Part shown: positions 20,582 through 28,558 of the stretch, in pieces | Numbering within the stretch: the first letter of the stretch is position 1 | How the letters are laid out: each line of letters begins with the position of its first letter | Assembly: GCF_000202835.1 (NCBI RefSeq) | Contig: NC_015186.1 | Span: 992,001 to 1,056,000, forward strand | DNA from: Acidiphilium multivorum AIU301 | Lineage (GTDB): Bacteria; Pseudomonadota; Alphaproteobacteria; Acetobacterales; Acetobacteraceae | Length of the DNA stretch: 64,000 nt | Direction: 5' to 3' | Position numbers and translations under genes: made by a program | Notes under the pieces: model-generated | What the model was told of the DNA's origin: nothing | Database searches by the model: none | The model's input: the letters and a program-made list of their open reading frames with translations, nothing else

Positions 20582-22614
20582 TCGCCCACGCCGAGGCGCT
20601 GTTCCGCCCGCTGACGATCCGCCGGACGACGTTCCGCAACCGGATCATGAGCACGAGCCACGCGCCGGGCTACGGCCGGGACGGCAAGCCGCAGGAGCGC
20701 TACCAGCTCTACCACGCGGAAAAGGCGAAGGGCGGCATCGGGCTGACGATGTTCGGCGGATCGTCCTCCGTCTCGCTCGACAGCCCGGCGGCGCCGTGGA
20801 ACCAGATATCGGTCGCGGATGACAGTGTCATTCCGTATTTTCAACAATTTTCCGAACGCGTGCATGCGCATGGCGCGGCGCTGATGATCCAGCTCACGCA
20901 TATGGGGCGGCGGACCCGGTGGGATACCGAGAACTGGCTGCCGACGCTTTCCGCCTCGCCGCGGCGGGAGCCGGCGAGCCGGTCGATCCCGCGGGAGATG
21001 GAGCAGGAGGATATCGACCGGGTGGTCGCCGATTTCGCGGCGGCGGCGCGGCGGGCCCGCGAGGGCGGGCTCGATGGCTGCGAGCTCTCGGCGGCGCACG
21101 GGCACCTGGTCGACCAGTTCTGGTCGCCCTCGGTCAATCACCGCGGCGATGGTTATGGCGGGTCGCTGGAGAACCGGATGCGGTTCGGCTTCGAGATTCT
21201 CGAGGCGATGCGGGCGGCGGCGGGGGATGATTTCCTGATCGGCATCCGCATGTCGGGCGACGAGATGCTGGCCGAGGGGCTGAGCCACGAGGATTGCGTG
21301 GCCATCGCCGAGGCGCATGCGCGGCGCGGGCTGGTCGATTTCATCAACGTGCTCGGCGGGCAGGCGCGGGACCATCTGGCGCATGCGGTGTCGCTGCCGA
21401 ACATGTCGTTTCCGGTCGCGCCCTTCCTGCCGCTGGCCAGCGCGATCCGCCGCGAGGTGGAGGTGCCGGTGTTCCACGCGCAGCGGGTCACCGACCTTGC
21501 CACCGCCGCGCGCGCGGTGGCGGAGGGGCATGTCGACATGATCGCGATGACGCGGGCGCACATCGCCGACCCGCATCTCGCGCGCAAGCTGCAGGACGGG
21601 CGGGAGGACGATATCCGCCAGTGCGTCGGCGCCGGCTACTGCATCGACCGGATCTATACCGGGGCGGATGCGCTGTGCATCCAGAACGCCGCGACCGGGC
21701 GCGAGGCGACGATGCCGCACGTGATCGGCAAGGCGGCGCGGCGGCGGCGGGTGGTTGTCGTCGGCGGCGGGCCGGGCGGGCTGGAGGCGGCGCGGGTGAG
21801 TGCGGAGCGCGGCCACGAGGTGGTGCTGTTCGAGCGGGAGACGGCGCTTGGCGGGCAGATCAACATCGCCGCGAAGGCGGGATGGCGGGAGGCGCTGTCG
21901 GGGATTCCGCGCTGGCTCGGCGCGCAGGTGCGCAGGCTCGGCGTGGATCTGCGGCTCGGTGTCGCGGCGGATGCGGCGATGGTGCTGGCGGAACGGCCGG
22001 ACATCGTGATTCTCGCGACCGGCGGCGTGCCCAATCCGGGCTTCATGGAGGGGGCGGAACTGGTGACGACGACCGCCGCGATCCTGCGCGACGGGATCGC
22101 GCTCAGCGGTTCGGTGCTGCTCTATGACGGGATGGGGCAGCACAACGCCGCCTCCTGCGCCGAGTTCCTGGCGAAGCGCGGCGCGCTGGTGGAACTCGCG
22201 ACCGGCGACCGGATGGCGGCCGAGGAGGTCGGCACCACCAACCAGCCGATCCATCTGCGCGAACTCTACCGCCATGACGTGATCATGACGCCGAATCTCG
22301 ACCTGCTCGCGGTGCGGCGGGAGGAGAACCGGCTGGTCGCGGTGCTGCTCAACACGATGGATCTCGCCGAGGAGGAGCGGGTGGTGGATCATGTCGTCGT
22401 CGATTTCGGCACGCTGCCGGATGACGCGCTTTATGATCCGCTGAAGGCGGGGTCGGTCAACCGGGGGCGGATCGATGCCGGCGCGCTGGTGGCGGGGCGG
22501 GCGCAGCCCTGGCCGGAGGACGGATACGCGCTGTATCGCATCGGCGATGCGGCGGCGGGGCGCAACATCCACGCCGCGATCTACGACGCGCTGCGCCTCT
22601 GCAAGGATTTCTGA
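20578..22614 (+). CDS. dgcA: Dimethylglycine demethylation protein DgcA (OYE/TMADH-family flavoprotein)
   Basis: DgcA works with DgcB in oxidising dimethylglycine to sarcosine. The 678-residue protein resembles dimethylamine and trimethylamine dehydrogenases. It has an N-terminal old-yellow-enzyme FMN barrel (residues ~1-350, with IQLTHMGRRTRW and ELSAAHGHLVDQFWSPSVNH), a 4Fe-4S loop (CVGAGYCIDRIYTGADALCI) and a C-terminal dinucleotide-binding part (VVVVGGGPGGLEAARVSAER). The next gene supplies a membrane iron-sulfur partner. The start is ATG in 4-nt overlap with the regulator. Assignment to dimethylglycine rather than another methylamine rests on the gbcAB-dgcB-etf neighbourhood. Confidence 0.9.
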   Translation: MIAHAEALFRPLTIRRTTFRNRIMSTSHAPGYGRDGKPQERYQLYHAEKAKGGIGLTMFGGSSSVSLDSPAAPWNQISVADDSVIPYFQQFSERVHAHGAALMIQLTHMGRRTRWDTENWLPTLSASPRREPASRSIPREMEQEDIDRVVADFAAAARRAREGGLDGCELSAAHGHLVDQFWSPSVNHRGDGYGGSLENRMRFGFEILEAMRAAAGDDFLIGIRMSGDEMLAEGLSHEDCVAIAEAHARRGLVDFINVLGGQARDHLAHAVSLPNMSFPVAPFLPLASAIRREVEVPVFHAQRVTDLATAARAVAEGHVDMIAMTRAHIADPHLARKLQDGREDDIRQCVGAGYCIDRIYTGADALCIQNAATGREATMPHVIGKAARRRRVVVVGGGPGGLEAARVSAERGHEVVLFERETALGGQINIAAKAGWREALSGIPRWLGAQVRRLGVDLRLGVAADAAMVLAERPDIVILATGGVPNPGFMEGAELVTTTAAILRDGIALSGSVLLYDGMGQHNAASCAEFLAKRGALVELATGDRMAAEEVGTTNQPIHLRELYRHDVIMTPNLDLLAVRREENRLVAVLLNTMDLAEEERVVDHVVVDFGTLPDDALYDPLKAGSVNRGRIDAGALVAGRAQPWPEDGYALYRIGDAAAGRNIHAAIYDALRLCKDF

Positions 22615-24461
22615 TGGCGGGCCTGTTCGTCCTGCTGGCCTGGCTGCTGCTGGCCGGGGTGGTCGCGCAGGGGCTGCGTCTCGCCGCATCGTGGCGGCGG
22701 GGCGGGGCGGCGCCGGTGGACTGGGCGCGCGGGCTGGCGGCGCTGCCGCGGCGCTATCTCGTGGATGTGCATGGCGTGGTGGCGCGGCGGGCGGCGGCGG
22801 CGCGGATGCACCAGGCGATCGCCGGGGGCTTGCTCGGCGGCACCGCTCTGGTGCTGCTGGGCATCATCCCGGCGCTGCGTGGCGCGGAAATGCTTTGGCT
22901 GCTGGCCGCGCTCGGCTTCGGCTTCGCGATTTTCGGCGCGCGGCTGGTCGCGCAGAGGCGGCAGCCGGCGCGGCCGGCGTCGCTCTCCGGCGGGGCGTTC
23001 CAGGGGCTGGCGCGGGATCTGGCTGCCTATGCGGCGGGCGGGTTCCTGGCCTCGCTCGGCATTCTGCTCGGGCTGTGGCTGCCCGCACTGGCGGGGATCG
23101 GGCTTGCCGCCTGGGGCGGGGCGCGGCTGGTGGCGGGGATCGGGACCGGGCCGATGCGGCACGCGCTGGCCGGGGCGGTGCATCTCGCGGCTCATCCGCG
23201 GCCTGAGCGCTTCGCGGGCGCAGCAGCAAGCGGGCTGTTGCCGGCGCAAAACTTCGGCGTGGCGGCGATCGGCGATTTCGCCTGGAACCGGCTGGCGGGG
23301 TTCGATGCCTGCATCCAGTGCGGGCGGTGCGAAGAGGCATGCCCGGCCTTTGCCGCCGGGCAGAAGCTGAACCCGAAGGCGCTGATCCAGGACCTGGCGA
23401 CGGCGCTGCATCCGGAGGCGCCGGCCTATGCCGGCTCGCCGCATCCGGGCATTTCGTCGCCGGGCCCGGTGCTGGGGCGGCTGCACGCGGAGACGCTGTT
23501 CGCCTGCACGACCTGCCGCGCCTGCGTATCCGCCTGCCCGATGATGATCGAGCATGTGGACGCGGTGGTCGATCTGCGGCGGCATCTGACGCTGGACGCC
23601 GGTGCGGCGCCGGGCAAGGCGGACCAGGTGCTTTCGGAGCTGCGCTACGCGTTCAATCCGGGCGGGTTCGAGCCCGGGCGGCGGCTCGATTTCGCCGCCG
23701 GCGGGCTGCGCGTGCTGGGCGAGGGCGAGAGCGCCGACATCCTGCTCTGGCTCGGCGACGGGGCGTTCGACGCGCGCTATGGGCGGACGCTGCGGGCGCT
23801 GGTGGCGATCATGCGGGCGGCGGGGCTGGATTTCGCGGTGCTGGGGGAAGCGGAGCGCGATTGCGGCGACCTCGCCCGGCGGCTCGGCGACGAGGCGGGG
23901 TTCGAGCGCCTCGCGCGCGCCAATGTGGCGGCGCTGGCGGCAAGGCGGTTCGGGCGGATCGTCACCGCCGATCCGCACGCGCTGCATGTGCTGCGGCAGG
24001 AATATCCGGCGTTCGGCGGGCATTATACGGTGCAGCACCATACGGCGCTGATCGACAAGCTGATCGGCACCGGCGCGATCCGGCCGGAGGCGGCATCCGG
24101 CGGGACGGTGACCTATCACGACCCGTGCTATCTCGGCCGCTATAACGGCGAGTATGACGCGCCGCGGCGGGTGCTGGGGCGGATCGGCCTGGCGGTGAGC
24201 GAGATGGAGCGCCATGGCGCGGCCTCGTTCTGCTGCGGCGGCGGGGGCGGCGCGCCGGTTTCGGACATCGCGGGGGAGCGGCGGATTCCCGATCTGCGGA
24301 TGGCGCAGGCGCGGGAGACGGGGGCGGACATCGTCGCCGTGGCGTGCCCGGGCTGCACCGCGATGCTGGAGGGGGTGACGGGCGCGCGGCCCGAGGTGCG
24401 CGACATTGCCGAGCTGGTGCACGCGGCGATGGCCACGGTGCCGGTGGAGGCGCGGGCGTGA
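22614..24461 (+). CDS. dgcB: Membrane iron-sulfur protein DgcB
   Basis: This 615-residue protein has several N-terminal membrane helices (about residues 1-22, 65-110 and 135-185). Two 4Fe-4S motifs (CIQCGRCEEACP and CTTCRACVSACP) and two CCG domains follow, with ligands in HDPCYLGRYN, SFCCGGGGGAP and ACPGC. This heterodisulfide-reductase-like plan matches DgcB and electron-transfer proteins that hand electrons from a flavoprotein and ETF to the quinone pool. It shares one base with dgcA (TGATG) and overlaps the etfA-like gene by 4 nt. The electron path dgcA - ETF - DgcB - quinone is inferred. Confidence 0.9.
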   Translation: MAGLFVLLAWLLLAGVVAQGLRLAASWRRGGAAPVDWARGLAALPRRYLVDVHGVVARRAAAARMHQAIAGGLLGGTALVLLGIIPALRGAEMLWLLAALGFGFAIFGARLVAQRRQPARPASLSGGAFQGLARDLAAYAAGGFLASLGILLGLWLPALAGIGLAAWGGARLVAGIGTGPMRHALAGAVHLAAHPRPERFAGAAASGLLPAQNFGVAAIGDFAWNRLAGFDACIQCGRCEEACPAFAAGQKLNPKALIQDLATALHPEAPAYAGSPHPGISSPGPVLGRLHAETLFACTTCRACVSACPMMIEHVDAVVDLRRHLTLDAGAAPGKADQVLSELRYAFNPGGFEPGRRLDFAAGGLRVLGEGESADILLWLGDGAFDARYGRTLRALVAIMRAAGLDFAVLGEAERDCGDLARRLGDEAGFERLARANVAALAARRFGRIVTADPHALHVLRQEYPAFGGHYTVQHHTALIDKLIGTGAIRPEAASGGTVTYHDPCYLGRYNGEYDAPRRVLGRIGLAVSEMERHGAASFCCGGGGGAPVSDIAGERRIPDLRMAQARETGADIVAVACPGCTAMLEGVTGARPEVRDIAELVHAAMATVPVEARA

Positions 24462-25534
24462 GCGCGAAGCGGCGCGATCCCCGGGCCGAGCGCGCGGCGG
24501 TGGTGGTGGCCGAGGCGCCGCGCCGGCGGATCGACCGGACGCATCGCGGCGGGGCGGTCGCGCAGGGCGCCACGGTGGCGCCGGCGGCGGCGCCGGTCGT
24601 GACGATCGCGGACCCGGCCTATCTGGTGTTCGCCGTGGTGGAGATGGCGGGCGGCGTGCTGTCGCGCCATGACCGGCAGGTGCTGGGGGCGGCGCGGCTG
24701 CTCGATGGCGGCGGGACGGCGGCGGTGGTGCTGCTGGCGCCGGGCCTGCCGGAGGACGCGGGTGCGGCGGGGGCGGACCGGGTGATGGTGCTGCCGGCGC
24801 GGGACGATCCGGCGGCGCTGGCGGCATCGGTCGCCGCCGCGATCGGCGCGCATCGGCCGCGCCATGTGGTGTTCGCCGAGAGCGCGGATGGCGGGGATCT
24901 GGCGCGGCGGGTGGCGGCACTCTGCGACGAGGCGCTGTTCGACGCGGTCGAGAGCCTGTCGGCGCGGCAGGCGATCCGCCCGGCTGCCGCGGGGCGGGCG
25001 GAATGGCGGGTGGCGCCGCCGCGCCTGCTGAGCATCGCGGCCGACCGCATCGCGCCCTGGCGCGGGGCGGCGCATGCGGCCGCGCCGGTCGATCAGCCCA
25101 CTGATCCGGCGAGGGATGCGGCGATGGCGGTGCGGCTGTCGCCCCTGCCGGTGGAGGCGGCGAATGTGCGGCTGGACGAGGCGGGATTCGTGATCGCGGC
25201 GGGGAACGGGGTGACGGATTTCGCGGGGTTTCTCGATCTCGCGCGCGCGCTCGGGGCGACGCCGGGGGCGAGCCGGGTGGTGTGCGACGCCGGCGCGTTG
25301 CCGCGGGCGATGCAGGTCGGCGCGTCGGGCACCGTGCTCAACGCCGACTGCTACGTGGCGTTCGGGATTTCCGGCGCGCCGCAGCATCTGCAGGGGATCG
25401 GCACGGTGGAGCATGTGGTCGCGGTGAATACCGACCTGCACGCGGCGATGATCGCGCGGGCGGACCTGGCGGTGGTCGCGGATGCTCAGGCGGTGCTGCC
25501 GGCGCTGCTCGCGCTTCTGGGAGCCGAGGCATGA
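24458..25534 (+). CDS. etfA: Electron transfer flavoprotein alpha-subunit-like
   Basis: This 358-residue protein has an EtfA-like C-terminal FAD domain: GNGVTDFAGFLDLARALGAT, then ASRVVCDAGALPRAMQVG, YVAFGISGAPQHLQGIG and AVNTDLHAAM. The N-terminal ~45 residues are basic and Ala-rich, an extension absent from the housekeeping form. Start is GTG at 24458, in GTGA overlap with the dgcB stop. These dedicated Etf genes follow dgcAB in several betaine degraders and probably carry electrons during dimethylglycine oxidation. The symbol marks family, not orthology with the fatty-acid ETF. Confidence 0.87.
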   Translation: MSAKRRDPRAERAAVVVAEAPRRRIDRTHRGGAVAQGATVAPAAAPVVTIADPAYLVFAVVEMAGGVLSRHDRQVLGAARLLDGGGTAAVVLLAPGLPEDAGAAGADRVMVLPARDDPAALAASVAAAIGAHRPRHVVFAESADGGDLARRVAALCDEALFDAVESLSARQAIRPAAAGRAEWRVAPPRLLSIAADRIAPWRGAAHAAAPVDQPTDPARDAAMAVRLSPLPVEAANVRLDEAGFVIAAGNGVTDFAGFLDLARALGATPGASRVVCDAGALPRAMQVGASGTVLNADCYVAFGISGAPQHLQGIGTVEHVVAVNTDLHAAMIARADLAVVADAQAVLPALLALLGAEA

Positions 25535-26301
25535 GAATCGTCGTGCTGCTGTCCGCCGGGCGGCATCCGGCGACGGGCGCGCCCTGCCCGGTGCCGGCGG
25601 AATTGCAGGCGATCGCGCTGGCGCGGCAGATCGCCGGGGCGGGCGGCGCGGTCGAGGGGCTGCATGCCGGCGGGCGCGACGAGGCGGTGCTGGACGCGCT
25701 GGGGCACGGGATCGACGGGCTGACGCTGGTTGCGGCCGGAGCGGCGGACGATCCGCTCGGCGCGCTGGTGGCGGCGCTGGAGGGAAGGCTGCCGGACCTG
25801 ATCCTCGCGGGCCGGCGCGGCCGGGGCGGGGCGGATGGCGGGCTGCTGCCCTATCGGCTGGCGCGGGCGCTGGGATGGCCGATCGTCGCCGATGCGATCG
25901 GGGCCGGGATTGCCGGCGGCGAGATGACGGTGACGCAGGCGCTGCCGCGCGGCGGGCGGCGGGCGGCCACGGTGCGCGGGGCGGCGGTGATCACCGTGCA
26001 TCCGGCGGCGCCGGCGGCGCTGCCCTATGTGCATCGCGCGCGGCTGGCGGGACGGGTGAGCGAGGTGGCGGGACCGGCGGCGCTGCCGGCGGCGCTGCCG
26101 GAAGGAGCGGAAATCCGGCCCTACCGGGCGCGGCCGAAGCTGATCGGCGATGTCGGCGGCGGCGGTTCGGCGGAGGCGCGGCTGCAGGCGGTGAGCGAGA
26201 CGCGGGATGCCGGCGGGCGGGTGATGCTGCGGCCGGCGCCGGACGAGGCGGCGGCGGCGATCCTCGAGTTCGTGGCGCGGTTCAGGCCCCGCAAGGCCTG
26301 A
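25531..26301 (+). CDS. etfB: Electron transfer flavoprotein beta-subunit-like
   Basis: This 256-residue protein has the EtfB alpha/beta fold: start MRIVVLLSAGRHPATGAPCP, core LPDLILAGRRGRGGADGGLL, then LPYRLARALGWPIVADA and ITVHPAAPAALPYVHRARLA. It overlaps the etfA-like gene by 4 nt and ends the rightward arm of the betaine cluster. Similarity to housekeeping EtfB is moderate, as expected for the betaine-linked branch. The 53-bp hairpin array begins 39 bp after its stop. Confidence 0.85.
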   Translation: MRIVVLLSAGRHPATGAPCPVPAELQAIALARQIAGAGGAVEGLHAGGRDEAVLDALGHGIDGLTLVAAGAADDPLGALVAALEGRLPDLILAGRRGRGGADGGLLPYRLARALGWPIVADAIGAGIAGGEMTVTQALPRGGRRAATVRGAAVITVHPAAPAALPYVHRARLAGRVSEVAGPAALPAALPEGAEIRPYRARPKLIGDVGGGGSAEARLQAVSETRDAGGRVMLRPAPDEAAAAILEFVARFRPRKA

Positions 26302-26340
26302 CGCCCGGAGCACCTTGCGATCCTGCCGGATCATGCCCGC

Positions 26341-26552
26341 TTCATCGATGTGACAGAGCGCGACATCCGATCCATCCGGACCGGAAAGCGCGTTTCATCG
26401 ATATGACAGAGCGCTGCATCCGATCCGTCCGGATCGGAAAGCGCGTTTCATCGATATGACAGAGCGCTGCATCCGATCCGGGTGGATCGGAAAGCGCGTT
26501 TCATCGATATGACAGAGCGCTACATTCGATCCGGGTGGATCGGAAAGCGCTC
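26341..26552. repeat. Tandem array of four 53-bp hairpin repeats between convergent operons
   Basis: Four head-to-tail copies of exactly 53 bp start at 26341, 26394, 26447 and 26500, each beginning TTCATCGATATGACAGAGCG (one base differs in copy 1). A degenerate half copy lies at about 26318-26340. Each unit holds nested inverted repeats: outer GCGCT...AGCGC and inner CCGATCC-N4-GGATCGG. Copy 4 keeps pairing by a T-G wobble; copy 1 has one mismatch. The last copy runs into the sdaA stop codon. The array lies where etfB (rightward) and sdaA (leftward) meet, so bidirectional termination or 3'-end mRNA protection is likely. Direct adjacency without unique spacers excludes CRISPR. Confidence 0.92.
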
Positions 26553-27922
26553 TAGCACTCGATGAAATTGGCGGCGAGGCCGCCGAGCGAGGTTTCCTTG
26601 TATTTCGTGTTCATGTCGGCGCCGGTCTGGCGCATCGTGGCGATGACCTGATCGAGCGAGACGCGGTGCGAGCCGTCGCCGCGGGCGGCGAGGGAGGCGG
26701 CGCTGATCGCCTTGATCGCGCCGAAGGCGTTGCGCTCGATGCAGGGGATCTGCACCAGGCCGCCGACCGGATCGCAGGTCATGCCGAGATGGTGTTCCAT
26801 GGCGATTTCGGCGGCGTTCTCGATCTGCGCGTTGGTCGCGCCGCGGGCGGCGGCGAGGCCGGCGGCGGCCATCGAGGCGGCGACGCCGACCTCGCCCTGG
26901 CAGCCGACCTCGGCGCCGGAAATCGAGGCGTTAGTCTTGAACAGGCCGCCGATCGCGGTGGCGGTGAGGATGAAATCGTGCAGGCCGGCGCGGCTGGCGC
27001 CGGGGCAGCTGTCGCGATAGTAGCGCAGCACGGCGGGGATGACGCCGGCGGCGCCGTTGGTCGGCGCGGTGACGATGCGCCCGCCGGCGGCGTTCTCCTC
27101 GTTCACCGCCATCGCGAACAGGCTGACCCAGTCCATCGGCTCGTGGGGTGCGAGATCGTTGCGGCTGGAATCGGCCTCCAGCCGGGCGCGCAGGGCGCGG
27201 GCGCGGCGGGTGACGCGCAGGCTGCCGGGGAGCATGCCCTCGGCGGCGAGGCCGCGCTCGATGGCGCTCATCATCACGTCGATGACCAGGTCGATATGGG
27301 CGGTGACCGCCTCCGGCGGGCGCAGCGCGGTTTCGTTGGCGCGGACGATCGCGGCGATGGACAGGCCGGTCGCCGCGCCGATGCGCAGCAGCTCTTCCAT
27401 GGTGGCGAAGGGGTGGGGCACGTCGTCGGTGATGGCGCCGAGATCGGCCGGTTCGTCCTCGCGCAGCACGAAGCCGCCGCCGACCGAGCACCAGCGCTCG
27501 CGGGCGAGGAGGGTGCCGGCGGCGTCGTGCGCGGTGAGTTCCAGCGTGTTGGGGTGGCGGGGGGCGGCGGTTTCGAAATCGAAGACCAGGTCCGCCGCCG
27601 GGTCGAAGCCGATCTCGTGCCGGCCGGCGAGGGTGAGGCGGCGCGCCGCGGCGACGGCGGCGACCAGGGCGTCCGCCCGGTCGGGGTCGACGGTTTCGGG
27701 CGCCTCGCCGGACAGGCCGAGGATCACCGCCTTGTCGGTCGCGTGGCCCTTGCCGGTCCAGGCCAGCGAGCCGAGCAGGGTGACAGTGACGCGCGCGGTG
27801 CGGGGCAGCAGATCGGCCTCGGCGAGAGTCGCGGCGAAGCGGTGCGCGGCGCGCATCGGCCCGGTGGTGTGCGACGAGGACGGGCCGATGCCGATCTTGA
27901 ACAGGTCGAAGACGCTGATCAT
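26552..27922 (-). CDS. sdaA: L-serine ammonia-lyase (iron-sulfur dependent)
   Basis: This 456-residue single-chain L-serine dehydratase turns serine into pyruvate and ammonia. It has the start MISVFDLFKIGIGPSSSHTT, the beta domain, then the catalytic alpha domain with cluster cysteines in ISGAEVGCQGEVG, LGMTCDPVGGLVQIPCIERN and the C-terminal NFIEC. The terminal Cys is typical of the family. It follows the sarcosine oxidase genes by 75 bp on the same strand. Glycine and one-carbon units from betaine can be joined to serine and then deaminated, so it fits the pathway's end. No glyA is present in the window. Confidence 0.95.
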   Translation of the reverse strand: MISVFDLFKIGIGPSSSHTTGPMRAAHRFAATLAEADLLPRTARVTVTLLGSLAWTGKGHATDKAVILGLSGEAPETVDPDRADALVAAVAAARRLTLAGRHEIGFDPAADLVFDFETAAPRHPNTLELTAHDAAGTLLARERWCSVGGGFVLREDEPADLGAITDDVPHPFATMEELLRIGAATGLSIAAIVRANETALRPPEAVTAHIDLVIDVMMSAIERGLAAEGMLPGSLRVTRRARALRARLEADSSRNDLAPHEPMDWVSLFAMAVNEENAAGGRIVTAPTNGAAGVIPAVLRYYRDSCPGASRAGLHDFILTATAIGGLFKTNASISGAEVGCQGEVGVAASMAAAGLAAARGATNAQIENAAEIAMEHHLGMTCDPVGGLVQIPCIERNAFGAIKAISAASLAARGDGSHRVSLDQVIATMRQTGADMNTKYKETSLGGLAANFIEC

Positions 27923-27997
27923 GCTTTGATGCTTCTGTTGCTTGATGGGGCTGGCCGCCTGGTCCGGCCGGATGGGTCGATCCGGCCGGGGGAAGCC

Positions 27998-28558
27998 CTA
28001 GTCGGGATACTCCCGCCCGATGGCGGCGAGAAGGCCCCAGAGATAGGGGGCGAAGGAGCGCCAGACCTCGATGTGGAAGCGGGTTTCGGCGGTGCGCCAG
28101 AGCACGATGTCGGCCTTGCCGAACAGGGTGCGGGTGGCCATGCCGACGGGGAAGGCGGCGAGGTCGAGATCGAGCGGGCAGAGGGCGTTGAGCATCGCCG
28201 TGCAGTCCGGCCCCTCGATCGAGACGCCGAGCTGGCGGTGGGAAATGTCGGCCAGCGCGTAGTCGCGCGGCGTGAGAGCTGCGGCGAGGGCGGCTTCGAA
28301 CGCCTCCCAGGTGTCGGCGACGGGGGCGAGGAGCAGGAACTCGTCCGGTCCGAGGCGGATCGCGGTGCGGGCGCCGGACTCGGTGGCGCGGTTCATCCCG
28401 AGGGCGAGATCGACCCCCAGCGCCGCGCCGGCGGCCTCGACGGCGGCCGGCTTGACGCGCAGCGAGACGCGCGTGGCGCGGGGCATCTCGCGCACCCGGC
28501 GGTCGCCGACGAGGCCGGCGAGCGGGGAGGCGAGGCGGGTCTGCATCACGTCAGCCAT
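27998..28558 (-). CDS. soxG: Sarcosine oxidase gamma subunit
   Basis: This 186-residue protein matches the small gamma subunit of heterotetrameric sarcosine oxidase: LRVKPAAVEAAGAALG near the start, RLGPDEFLLLAP, the folded core VSIEGPDCTAMLNALCPLDL and the end VEVWRSFAPYLWGLL in slightly varied form. The complex oxidatively demethylates sarcosine to glycine and passes the methyl to tetrahydrofolate as the 5,10-methylene form. I start it at the ATG read from 28558 (MADVMQ), overlapping the soxA stop by 8 nt; six upstream residues are possible. It is the last gene of soxBDAG. Confidence 0.9.
   Translation of the reverse strand: MADVMQTRLASPLAGLVGDRRVREMPRATRVSLRVKPAAVEAAGAALGVDLALGMNRATESGARTAIRLGPDEFLLLAPVADTWEAFEAALAAALTPRDYALADISHRQLGVSIEGPDCTAMLNALCPLDLDLAAFPVGMATRTLFGKADIVLWRTAETRFHIEVWRSFAPYLWGLLAAIGREYPD

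Noticed and set aside
26341-26552. CRISPR array
   Set aside because: Repeats of 53 bp are directly adjacent with no unique spacers, each folds as a nested hairpin, and no cas genes are nearby.
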